A stretch of DNA of 64,000 nucleotides, taken from the NCBI RefSeq assembly GCF_004000885.1, contig NZ_BIMC01000001.1, forward strand, positions 62,001 to 126,000, written 5' to 3'. The notes beneath the pieces were generated by a model that did not search any database, had not been told where the DNA came from, and saw nothing but the letters and a program-made list of their open reading frames with translations. Numbering within the stretch: position 1 is the stretch's first letter; each line of letters begins with the position of its first letter. This DNA is from Paenibacillus glucanolyticus NBRC 15330 (GTDB taxonomy: Bacteria; Bacillota; Bacilli; Paenibacillales; Paenibacillaceae). Of this stretch, positions 25,295-33,222 are shown in pieces. The translations under genes were made by a program, and so were the position numbers.

Positions 25295-25918
25295 TCAATG
25301 GGAAAGTTTCACGGCTCCATGCATGAACAGATCCACAATCTCAATAGCCATCTCATGGGGGCCAGCATAACCGCTGCGGGTATCTTCGCGATTACCGAGC
25401 ATCAGCATAGCTGAGAAAGCCTGCGCCATCAGCATTGTGTTGCCTTTCCGAAGTTCACCGGCGAGCATCGCTTGATTGAAGCGCTCAGAGAGAACCTCAT
25501 GAATACGCTGTTCTGCTTCACGGATCGCAGCCATTTGCTCCTTGGATAAGAAGGGCTCTGCTTCCCGCATCATGGTCTCCATCTCAGCGTGGGGCTTTGC
25601 AATCTTCGCTTCAGCCACCCGGATTAATCCGGATTCCAGGGTATCCGCTTCATCCAGGAACCTGCGTGTTGAAGCATATGCTTTATTAAGGATCGTGGTT
25701 ACCGCTATTTTAAACAGCTCAGGTTTACTTGTGAAATGATAATAGATGGAAGCCTTGGTCACTTGGCAAGCCTTCGCGATTTGTTGCAAGGATACGGACT
25801 CGTACCCGTTCTCCATAAATAGCTTGGAGGCAGTCCAAAGAATAGTATCCTGGACTGGCGCCTGATCGGCAGCAGCTTTGGGACGTCCGGGATTTCGGGG
25901 GTTGCGTATTTTTGTCAT
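25295..25918 (-). CDS. TetR-family transcriptional regulator (MMPL-linked)
   Basis: A 207-residue repressor. The helix-turn-helix region reads LFMENGYESVSLQQIAKACQ followed by VTKASIYYHFTSKPELF. A short basic, Pro-rich N-terminus (RNPRNPGRPK) precedes it. An AGGAGG site lies next to the ATG. It is divergent from the MMPL exporter gene at 26088, its likely target. I could not pick a single convincing operator in the A/T-rich 169-bp gap. Confidence 0.9.
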   Translation of the reverse strand: MTKIRNPRNPGRPKAAADQAPVQDTILWTASKLFMENGYESVSLQQIAKACQVTKASIYYHFTSKPELFKIAVTTILNKAYASTRRFLDEADTLESGLIRVAEAKIAKPHAEMETMMREAEPFLSKEQMAAIREAEQRIHEVLSERFNQAMLAGELRKGNTMLMAQAFSAMLMLGNREDTRSGYAGPHEMAIEIVDLFMHGAVKLSH

Positions 25919-26087
25919 GATGACCTCCTGTCTATAGTGTAAGACATGCGGAGTGCTTTTTCAAAATAAATATTGATAATTAACCTTTCGGTATATATAA
26001 TTAATTTTGCGCTGTTATGTTCCCAGATTTATTAAGAGAGAATCATGATATGTATGAAGAATAACACCGATTGGAGAGGATCTACAT

Positions 26088-28325
26088 ATGCACGGAACAG
26101 GACCGAGCTATGGGAAATGGGTTGCTGGAAAGAGAAGCAAATGGGTCACGCTCTTGGTATGGGTGCTCATCGCATTGGCTTTGAATTTGTTATGGCCTGC
26201 TGTAGGAGATAAAGAGGATAACCATGCAGCCAATCTGAAGGAGAATGTCCCTTCCGTAATGGCAGAGGCGATTGCAGATCAAGAATTTCCCAGCAATGGG
26301 GGAATTCCGGCGTTAATCGTATGGCACAAGGAGAATGGCTTGAATGAAGGCGATCTGGCCCAGCTCCAAGAGCTGACAGCGAGTCTTGAGTCAGACCCGC
26401 TGCCTTATCAGAGCTTCGTTGTTCCCTTTCATAAACTTCCGCCGCAAGCGTTGACCGCGCAGCTGTCAGAGGATCAGAGCACACTGGTAATGCCGGTGTT
26501 GTTTGATGAGGATCAGGAAACGGATCAGCTCAAGGAAGGGACGGGAGAGCTCGAGCTCCGGACGGAACAGCTGCTTGGCAGCAATCCGTTTCAGGCACCT
26601 ATTCAGAGCGGGGACGGAATCAGTGCACGAATAACAGGGCCTGTTGGAATCTCCATCGATGCAACGGGATTGTTTGCAGACGCAGACGTGTCACTGATGA
26701 TCGCTACCGTGCTGCTGGTTCTTATATTACTGCTGCTCATTTACCGTTCACCAATACTCTCCTTGATCCCGCTGGTCGCAGTTGGTTTTGCTTATATGGT
26801 AACAAGCCCGATCCTCGGCTTTATGGCCGATCAAGGAGTGATAACAGTGGATTCCCAATCCATTGCGATTATGACGGTGCTGCTCTTTGGGGCGGGGACG
26901 GATTACTGCCTGTTCCTGATCTCACGATTCCGTCAGCTGTTATGGCATGAACCTGATAAACGCAAAGCCTTGTTCCAGGCAATTACAAGTTCATCGGGCG
27001 CCATTGCCATGAGCGGCTTCACGGTGGTGCTCTCGCTGTTTGCACTTCTTCTGGCCCAGTACGGGGCCTATCAGCGTTTTGCCGTACCCTTCAGCTTATC
27101 GATTCTAATTATGTTCATAGCCAGTCTGACATTGGTTCCGGCATTATTGGCCATTTTCGGCAGAGGATCGTTTTATCCGTTCATCCCGAGAACCCCGGAG
27201 ATGCAAGCCGAACACGCTCAGAAAAAAGGAAAACCCGTCAAAGCTCCGCATAAAGAGAAGGAGAGCTGGATCGGTCGCGTGGTGACAACGAAACCATGGA
27301 CCGTTGTTTTGGTTGCATTGGTATTACTTGGCGGGCTTGCGACATTCTCATCCCATATCAAGTTTACCTATGATCTGCTCTCGTCTTTCCCGGAAGATGT
27401 TCCTTCGCGTGAGGGCTTCGCCATCATGGGGGAACAATTCTCGGAAGGAGAGCTTGCACCCGTTCGATTGATGGTTAACAGCAACGGGCAAACTTTGGAT
27501 TTGGGGGAACGGCTGCAGTCACTCGAATACGTGGATCGGGTGTCGGAACCGCAGAACGGTGCGGAGAATAACAACATTATCGGTTATGACATTGAGCTTG
27601 CCATGAATCCATACTCTATGGAAGCGATGCAGCATATTCCGGATTTGCGTGAAGTCGCAGAAGCTTCTCTTCGGGAGGCAGGCGTTTCAAACCCCGGTGA
27701 AGCGGTGTGGATTAGTGGTCAAACGGCTACGCAGTATGACACGGAAATTGCGGGAGAACATGATGCCAAATTGATTATTCCGGTTGTCATTGGACTGATC
27801 ACATTGCTGCTGCTGGTCTACTTGAGATCCGTTGTTGCGACTGTGTATCTGATAGCCACCGTAATTTTATCGTACTTCTCGGCACTGGGCCTTGGCTGGA
27901 TCATTATTCACTACGGCCTCGGAGCGGAAGCCATCCAGGGAGCGATACCGCTGTACTCCTTCGTATTCCTGGTTGCTCTGGGGGAGGATTACAACATATT
28001 TATGATCTCAAGCATATGGCAAAAGAGGAAGCAGATGCCGCTGAAGCAAGCGATTAAGGAAGGCGTTGGCGAGACCAGCTCGGTGATTACATCAGCCGGA
28101 TTAATCCTGGCAGGAACGTTTGCCGTATTGGCAACTCTTCCGATTCAGGTATTGGTGCAGTTTGGGATTATCACGGCAATCGGAGTCATGCTGGATACGT
28201 TTATCGTCAGACCATTCCTGGTGCCTGCAATAACAACGCTATTGGGCAAGTGGGCGTTCTGGCCAAGTAAATCTCACATGGCAACAGAAGAGAAACAACC
28301 ACTGCAAGTCGAGAACAACGCATAA
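26088..28325 (+). CDS. MMPL-family (RND-like) membrane exporter
   Basis: A 745-residue transporter with two repeated halves, each one transmembrane helix, a large extracellular loop, then five or six helices. Family signals include the TVLLFGAGTDYCLFLISRFR segment (about 260-280) with Asp in a membrane helix, and its counterpart LVALGEDYNIFMISSIW in the second half. It matches the YdfJ-type MMPL proteins of Bacillales, driven by proton motive force. The linked TetR gene suggests export of an antimicrobial, lipid or toxic compound. GGAGAGG precedes the ATG. Confidence 0.9.
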   Translation: MHGTGPSYGKWVAGKRSKWVTLLVWVLIALALNLLWPAVGDKEDNHAANLKENVPSVMAEAIADQEFPSNGGIPALIVWHKENGLNEGDLAQLQELTASLESDPLPYQSFVVPFHKLPPQALTAQLSEDQSTLVMPVLFDEDQETDQLKEGTGELELRTEQLLGSNPFQAPIQSGDGISARITGPVGISIDATGLFADADVSLMIATVLLVLILLLLIYRSPILSLIPLVAVGFAYMVTSPILGFMADQGVITVDSQSIAIMTVLLFGAGTDYCLFLISRFRQLLWHEPDKRKALFQAITSSSGAIAMSGFTVVLSLFALLLAQYGAYQRFAVPFSLSILIMFIASLTLVPALLAIFGRGSFYPFIPRTPEMQAEHAQKKGKPVKAPHKEKESWIGRVVTTKPWTVVLVALVLLGGLATFSSHIKFTYDLLSSFPEDVPSREGFAIMGEQFSEGELAPVRLMVNSNGQTLDLGERLQSLEYVDRVSEPQNGAENNNIIGYDIELAMNPYSMEAMQHIPDLREVAEASLREAGVSNPGEAVWISGQTATQYDTEIAGEHDAKLIIPVVIGLITLLLLVYLRSVVATVYLIATVILSYFSALGLGWIIIHYGLGAEAIQGAIPLYSFVFLVALGEDYNIFMISSIWQKRKQMPLKQAIKEGVGETSSVITSAGLILAGTFAVLATLPIQVLVQFGIITAIGVMLDTFIVRPFLVPAITTLLGKWAFWPSKSHMATEEKQPLQVENNA

Positions 28326-28447
28326 GTTAGATGCAGCGCATCGTATAGGAATGCAACTTCTGTCTGGTCAAGTAGAAGCGAAGGGATTAGCCGTTAGTAT
28401 TCGAACAGATTTGTGCCGTGACGATTAGATAAATACAACAATTCAGT

Positions 28448-28508
28448 AGGCAGCCACCTCTATTTCTTAGGATGGACTAGGGAATCGAGGGTGGCTGTCT
28501 TCTGTTTT
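28448..28508 (+). terminator. Terminator after the MMPL gene
   Basis: GGCAGCCACCTC pairs with GAGGGTGGCTGTC around a ~28-base loop, followed by TTCTGTTTT. It also ends the 256-bp gap before the next gene. Confidence 0.6.
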
Positions 28509-28581
28509 GACTTGTACGGAGGAGCGCTGGTAAGATAAGGAAGAGAATGTTTTGAAAAAGGAATCGAGAGGGATGTGACCT

Positions 28582-29064
28582 ATGTCGACGATACAAACGG
28601 CAATCGAGCTTCGGTCAGCAGGCAAGTCGGAGGAAGCCAAGCAAATTCTTCTGGGTCTGCTGGAGCAATCGCCCGAAGATCCCGACATTCTGTATCAACT
28701 GGCCTGGGTACATGATCTAATGGGGCTCGAAGGTGAAGCAGTACCTTATTATGAGAAGGCGATTTCTTCCGGGTTGAAAGATCCCGAGCGGCGCGGCGCT
28801 TTGCTTGGTCTTGGAAGTACTTACCGTACACTAGGCTTGTACAATAAATCCAAGGAGATTTTTGAACGGGGAAGGCAGGATTACCCTCAGGCGAGGGAGT
28901 TTAACGTATTCTATGCCATGACATTGCATAATCTCGGTCAATACGATAAAGCGATGGAGTTTCTGCTGAAGGAGCTTGGCGAAACGAGCAGCGATGAGGG
29001 AATCCATCGTTACCAGAGAGCTATTGTCTTCTATTCCGACAAACTAAATCAAGTTTGGGAATAA
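28582..29064 (+). CDS. Tetratricopeptide-repeat protein
   Basis: A 160-residue cytoplasmic protein made of four or so TPR helix pairs: LRSAGKSEEAKQILLGLLEQ, the LAWVHDLMGLEGEAVPYYEK pair, LGSTYRTLGLYNKSKEIFER and AMTLHNLGQYDKAMEFLLKE. It resembles the bacterial TPR_5-type group. It should act as a protein-interaction scaffold; partner unknown. It has a GAGAGGGATG site upstream of the ATG. Confidence 0.85.
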   Translation: MSTIQTAIELRSAGKSEEAKQILLGLLEQSPEDPDILYQLAWVHDLMGLEGEAVPYYEKAISSGLKDPERRGALLGLGSTYRTLGLYNKSKEIFERGRQDYPQAREFNVFYAMTLHNLGQYDKAMEFLLKELGETSSDEGIHRYQRAIVFYSDKLNQVWE

Positions 29065-29245
29065 ATTTTTGCAAAAGAAACATAAATTATATTATGTAAA
29101 CTAATTGTTTGGGTGGGTTGGTTTGACGGATAAATCATCATTGCCGTCTTTAAAATTAATTTGTTTTTAGGTTGTCTTCATCTCTCGCTAAGGTTCGGAC
29201 CTTATACTAAGTATGTCACTAAGAGTGATGGAAGGAGCAACGCAG

Positions 29246-29491
29246 ATGAACAAGAAGAATAAAATGAATATGTGGTCTATTGGGCTGGGAAGTGCTTTCC
29301 TGATGATGATGCTTGCCAGCAATGATCATGTCCAGGACGGACAAGCCCAATCCGGCATGGCTTCAAGCGCAGTCAGACCCAACGTGGCCATTCAATCCGT
29401 GAATAAGAATTCAACAGCCCAATCGCATGAAGACCAACAGATTACAACAGAAATGATTGATCAATTCTTAAAAATCGTAGCAGAGACATAA
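29246..29491 (+). CDS. Small secreted or membrane-anchored protein, unknown function
   Basis: An 81-residue protein starting MNKKNKMNMWSIGLGSAFLM, a positively charged start followed by a hydrophobic helix, then a polar Gln/Ser-rich tail and an acidic C-terminus (TTEMIDQFLKIVAET). AAGGAG at 29232-29237 fixes the start at 29246; the in-frame ATG at 29213 lacks such a site. No lipobox. No family recognised. Confidence 0.6.
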   Translation: MNKKNKMNMWSIGLGSAFLMMMLASNDHVQDGQAQSGMASSAVRPNVAIQSVNKNSTAQSHEDQQITTEMIDQFLKIVAET

Positions 29492-29528
29492 GTAAGTTCG
29501 CCTTGCGTCCCAATACGTAACCTTTATG

Positions 29529-29563
29529 AAGACCAGTCCCGATGTAAGGGGCTGGTCTTTTTG
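29529..29563 (+). terminator. Terminator after the small secreted protein
   Basis: AAGACCAGTCCC pairs with GGGGCTGGTCTT around an 8-base loop, followed by TTT. Confidence 0.88.
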
Positions 29564-29687
29564 ACACGTTGCTGTGCAGTTCCGGATCATGATCATAAAA
29601 ATAATACCTCACATCTAAAAATCAATACATTCCATAAAATGTTATTTGGCCCGATAATTGTTTCAAATGCACTGGGGGGACATTCTC

Positions 29688-29801
29688 ATGGACGACGTAG
29701 AGAAATACGTAAACAATGAGTGTCTGGTGGAAGTACCTCAGAGAAAGAAGGTGAAACGAACGCCCGTTATGCAAGCGCTTACCTTGGAGAGGAGCCTGTG
29801 A
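29688..29801 (+). CDS. Possible 37-aa ORF upstream of the discoidin protein
   Basis: An ATG preceded by GGGGGG starts a short frame (MDDVEKYVNNECLVEVPQ, then a Lys/Arg-rich stretch). It could be a real small gene or a leader peptide of the downstream gene. The rest of the 389-bp gap 29492-29880 holds only the terminator above and the AAGGAGG site of the next gene. Confidence 0.35.
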   Translation: MDDVEKYVNNECLVEVPQRKKVKRTPVMQALTLERSL

Positions 29802-29880
29802 TTAAGAATATAACAGCTAGCTGTTAAAGACACCGTCGGAATCAGGAATATTTTAAGGACAAACAAGGAGGTAGCAAATC

Positions 29881-32778
29881 TTGAACATGAAACGGTTCGT
29901 TTCATCGATATCCATTCTGGCTATCGTACTCGGTTTATATTCAGTGAACCCCGCCGCCACGGAAGCGGCAGATGTCGAAGTAACCGCTGCGAATTCAAGT
30001 ATTTTTGGACCGAATGTATATGTATTTGATCCTTCAACTCCTGTCGCCGAAATAAACAATATCACAAACACCGTGTTCAGTCAGATGGAATCGAATGAGT
30101 TCAGCAGCAACCGGTACGCTTTCCTGTTTAAGCCGGGATCGTATAACGTTAATTTTAATGTCGGATTTTATACGCATGTAGCCGGTTTGGGACAGAATCC
30201 ATCGGACGTTAATATTACCGGGGGATTGAATGTCAATGCGGACTGGGACAACGGGAATGCAACGCGTAACTTCTGGCGTGCCATCGAGAATCTGAGTATT
30301 ACTCCATCCAGCGGCAAAACGCAAATTGCGGTCTCTCAGGCAGCTCCCCTGCGGCGTCTCCATATTAAGGGCGAGCTGGATCTGTTTGATTTTGATAACA
30401 ATTGGAATGCAGGCTGGGCCAGCGGGGGATTCTTGGCAGATTCCATGGTTGACGGCATTGTGGTACCCGCCTCCCAGCAGCAATGGTTCTCGCGGAACAG
30501 TCAGTGGGCCAACTGGAACAATGGAGTCTGGAATATGGTGTTCGTGGGCAGCAACAATACACCGACCGGGCAATTTCCTGATCCTCCGTATACCGTGGTT
30601 GACAGAACGCCGGTAATTCGCGAGAAACCATACCTCTACGTTAATCAGGCCGGACAGTATCAGGTGTTTGTTCCCTCGCTTCAAACTAACAGCAAAGGGG
30701 TCAGCTGGGCGAATGGTTCGACACCGGGCCAATCGATATCCATCGATCAATTCTATATTGCGCAGCCTGGAACAGCAACAGCAGCCAGCATTAACAGTGC
30801 GCTAAGCCAAGGCAAACATCTGCTGTTTACACCGGGAAATTATCATCTGAACGATACGATTCGGGTCAATAACCCGAACACGGTTGTACTGGGGATTGGA
30901 CTCCCTACGCTCATCCCGGACAATGGAAAAGCGGCGATGTCGGTTGCGGACGTGGACGGTGTAAAAATAGCGGGTCTGGTCCTTGATGCAGGGCCTCAGG
31001 AATCTCCCGTCATGCTCGAAATTGGCCCGAATGGAAGCTCGGGATTGCATGCTGCTAATCCGACATCGCTCCATGATATTACAGTAAGAACCGGAGGAGC
31101 CACTAGCGGGAAATACGATAAAGGCATTGTCATCAACAGCCACAACGTGATTGGCGATCACTTCTGGATCTGGCGCGCAGACCACGGTGCCGGGGCAGCC
31201 TGGAACACCAATGTGTCCAAGAATGGTCTTGTCGTTAACGGCAACAACGTGACGTTGTACGGACTGTTTAACGAACACCATAACGAATATCAGACGGTAT
31301 GGAACGGAAACGGGGGTCGACTATATTTCTATCAGTCGGAAATCCCTTACGATGTTCCTAACCAACCCTCTTGGATGAGCAAGAACGGAAGCGTTAACGG
31401 GTTTGCCTCGTATAAGGTGGCTGATCACGTCACCAGCCATGAAGCGTGGGGGCTTGGCGTGTACTCGTATTTCAGAGACGCCGCTGTGAAACTTCAAAGC
31501 GCCATTGAAGTGCCGAATGTGCCCGGCGTCAAAATTCACCATGCCACCACCATCTGGCTTAACGGAGTACCAGGCAGTGAAATCACGCATGTCATTAATA
31601 ATACAGGCGGAAAAGTGTATGCGAACTCGCCTGCTGAAGCCATGCGGCAAACGGTAGTCGAATACGCTGGCAGCGGTTCCGGTGATACAACAGCGCCAAC
31701 GGTACCCGGGAACTTAGCGGCAGCGGCTGTCAGCAGCAGCCAAATCAATCTGAGCTGGACCGCTGCGACGGATAATATGGGTGTAACCGGGTATGACATT
31801 TACCGTAATGGAGTCCTGGTTGGCAGCGCAGCACAAACCTCTTACGCCGATTACGGATTAGCTGCCGCAACGACATATCAATATGCTGTAAGGGCTAAGG
31901 ACGCAGCAGGCAATCTATCGGATTACAGCAGCACGGTAACAGCCGTAACGGCTCCAGACAGTGGCGGTGGCAGCTTGCCGCTGAACCGAAGCGGCTGGAC
32001 CGTCATCTCCTCTCCAACGAGCGGGGATGTGCCTGAGTATATGCTCGATGGCAATATGTCGACACGCTGGAGCACTGGAGCCGCGATGGCACCTGGACAA
32101 TACATTGTCATGGATATGAAGGCCGCAAAAAGCTTTGGCAAAATCGTGATGGATTCCACGGGCAGCAATGAGGATTATGCCCGTGGGTATGAAGTCTTTG
32201 TATCCAATGACGGCACGAATTGGGGCAATGCGGTTTCCAGCGGCAGCGGAAACGGACCTGTGATTACGGTGAATTTTGCGAATCAAAATGCACGGTATAT
32301 TAAGATAGTACAGACCGGTACGGCCTCCAGCTGGTGGTCGATTACCGAGTTGAATGTGTACGGTTCGGAGAATACGGGGGGAGGCGCTGCGCTTGACCGT
32401 ACCACTTGGACCGCAGCGTCTACACCTTCCAGTGGAGATATACCAGCCAACCTCCTGGATGGCAATATGTCGACACGCTGGAGCACGGGTGCAGCCATGG
32501 CGCCGGGCCAATACTTTGTCGTTGATATGAAAAGCGCGAAGAGCTTTAGCAAGATTGTGATGGATTCCACGGGCAGCGATGAGGATTATGCCCGCGGTTA
32601 TGAAGTCTATGTATCCAATGACGGAACGAGTTGGGGAAATGCAGTTTCCAGCGGCAGCGGAAACGGACCTGTGATTACGGTGAATTTTGCGAGTCAAAAT
32701 GCACGCTACATCAAAGTTGTACAGACGGGCACCGCATCAAACTGGTGGTCGGTTCGCGAGTTCAATGTATTCCAATAG
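29881..32778 (+). CDS. Large secreted beta-helix protein with FN3 and two discoidin (F5/8C) domains
   Basis: A 965-residue exported protein. The signal peptide covers about residues 1-30 (cut near ATEA-AD). About 35-595 is a right-handed beta-helix-like region with repeated NxxI/VxGxxL patterns (FLFKPGSYNVNFNVGFYTHV near the start), the same family as secreted proteins often mislabelled adenylyl cyclase in actinobacteria. About 602-690 is a fibronectin type III domain (TAPTVPGNLAAAAVSSSQIN). About 701-828 and 838-965 are two F5/8 type C (CBM32-like) domains. It probably binds and perhaps cleaves a polysaccharide; no catalytic residues could be assigned. TTG at 29881 is preferred over ATG at 29887 because it sits 9 bp from AAGGAGG. 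Confidence 0.82.
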   Translation: MNMKRFVSSISILAIVLGLYSVNPAATEAADVEVTAANSSIFGPNVYVFDPSTPVAEINNITNTVFSQMESNEFSSNRYAFLFKPGSYNVNFNVGFYTHVAGLGQNPSDVNITGGLNVNADWDNGNATRNFWRAIENLSITPSSGKTQIAVSQAAPLRRLHIKGELDLFDFDNNWNAGWASGGFLADSMVDGIVVPASQQQWFSRNSQWANWNNGVWNMVFVGSNNTPTGQFPDPPYTVVDRTPVIREKPYLYVNQAGQYQVFVPSLQTNSKGVSWANGSTPGQSISIDQFYIAQPGTATAASINSALSQGKHLLFTPGNYHLNDTIRVNNPNTVVLGIGLPTLIPDNGKAAMSVADVDGVKIAGLVLDAGPQESPVMLEIGPNGSSGLHAANPTSLHDITVRTGGATSGKYDKGIVINSHNVIGDHFWIWRADHGAGAAWNTNVSKNGLVVNGNNVTLYGLFNEHHNEYQTVWNGNGGRLYFYQSEIPYDVPNQPSWMSKNGSVNGFASYKVADHVTSHEAWGLGVYSYFRDAAVKLQSAIEVPNVPGVKIHHATTIWLNGVPGSEITHVINNTGGKVYANSPAEAMRQTVVEYAGSGSGDTTAPTVPGNLAAAAVSSSQINLSWTAATDNMGVTGYDIYRNGVLVGSAAQTSYADYGLAAATTYQYAVRAKDAAGNLSDYSSTVTAVTAPDSGGGSLPLNRSGWTVISSPTSGDVPEYMLDGNMSTRWSTGAAMAPGQYIVMDMKAAKSFGKIVMDSTGSNEDYARGYEVFVSNDGTNWGNAVSSGSGNGPVITVNFANQNARYIKIVQTGTASSWWSITELNVYGSENTGGGAALDRTTWTAASTPSSGDIPANLLDGNMSTRWSTGAAMAPGQYFVVDMKSAKSFSKIVMDSTGSDEDYARGYEVYVSNDGTSWGNAVSSGSGNGPVITVNFASQNARYIKVVQTGTASNWWSVREFNVFQ
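31981..32775 (+). repeat. In-frame tandem duplication encoding the two discoidin domains
   Basis: The units 31981-32371 and 32392-32775 are offset by 411 bp (137 codons). Long stretches are identical or nearly so at DNA level, for example GGCAATATGTCGACACGCTG at 32050 and 32461. Confidence 0.9.
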
Positions 32779-32789
32779 CAATTAAAGCG

Positions 32790-32832
32790 TCAGCAGTCCT
32801 GGATCCGCCATTCGGAGCCAGGGCTTTTTTAT
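32790..32832 (+). terminator. Terminator after the discoidin protein gene
   Basis: AGTCCTGG pairs imperfectly with CCAGGGCT around a ~15-base loop, followed by six T. Confidence 0.65.
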
Positions 32833-32952
32833 ATGATTGGATAAAGGCTGGGGGAGGGGGGCTTTCAATTGCAATTTAATTTACATCATTAAATATTAAT
32901 TAGATGAATTCAAGATTGCTGTGATTTTTTTGAAAAACGGGAACCCACGTTC

Positions 32953-32986
32953 TTGTCATATCTTCCCAGTAAGCTTATTATTATCA
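32953..32986 (+). promoter_or_regulatory. Candidate promoter overlapped by a Fur-like box
   Basis: TTGTCA (32953-32958) and TATTAT (32976-32981) are 17 bp apart. AGCTTATTATTATCA (32972-32986) matches the 15-bp Fur/PerR-type consensus at 11 of 14 informative positions, with one half-site perfect. It lies in the otherwise empty 444-bp gap before the heterodimeric ABC exporter. Confidence 0.4.
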
Positions 32987-33222
32987 ATAGGGTTGTTTAA
33001 ACGTTGACTTCAAGTGATGGGGGCGGAGGAATGAACGATAAGGATCGGAAATGAACCAGCTATTAGAAAAGGCAGCATAGCGATGTTCCTGATGGATTAC
33101 GGAAGGTAATGGCATGATCTTATTCAATCTTCTGTCGCTGTGTAATCCGAATAGTTTGAACGGGATTGCTGTGAAGCAGCTTCCTACGACGTGTTACTCG
33201 AAGCGGGAGGGATTATGTACGA

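Noticed and set aside
25970..26025. A/T-rich TAATTA repeats between the TetR and MMPL genes as a TetR operator
   Set aside because: TAATTA is self-palindromic and common in A/T-rich DNA; no clear, unique dyad could be chosen.
32050..32490. Two widely spaced identical DNA blocks that look like a direct repeat of a mobile element
   Set aside because: They are in-frame copies of a protein domain, explained by intragenic duplication.
31915..32697. Long minus-strand open frame (260 codons) opposite the discoidin domains
   Set aside because: It is a mirror of the duplicated coding sequence; no ribosome binding site and an Arg/His/Ile-rich product without family features.
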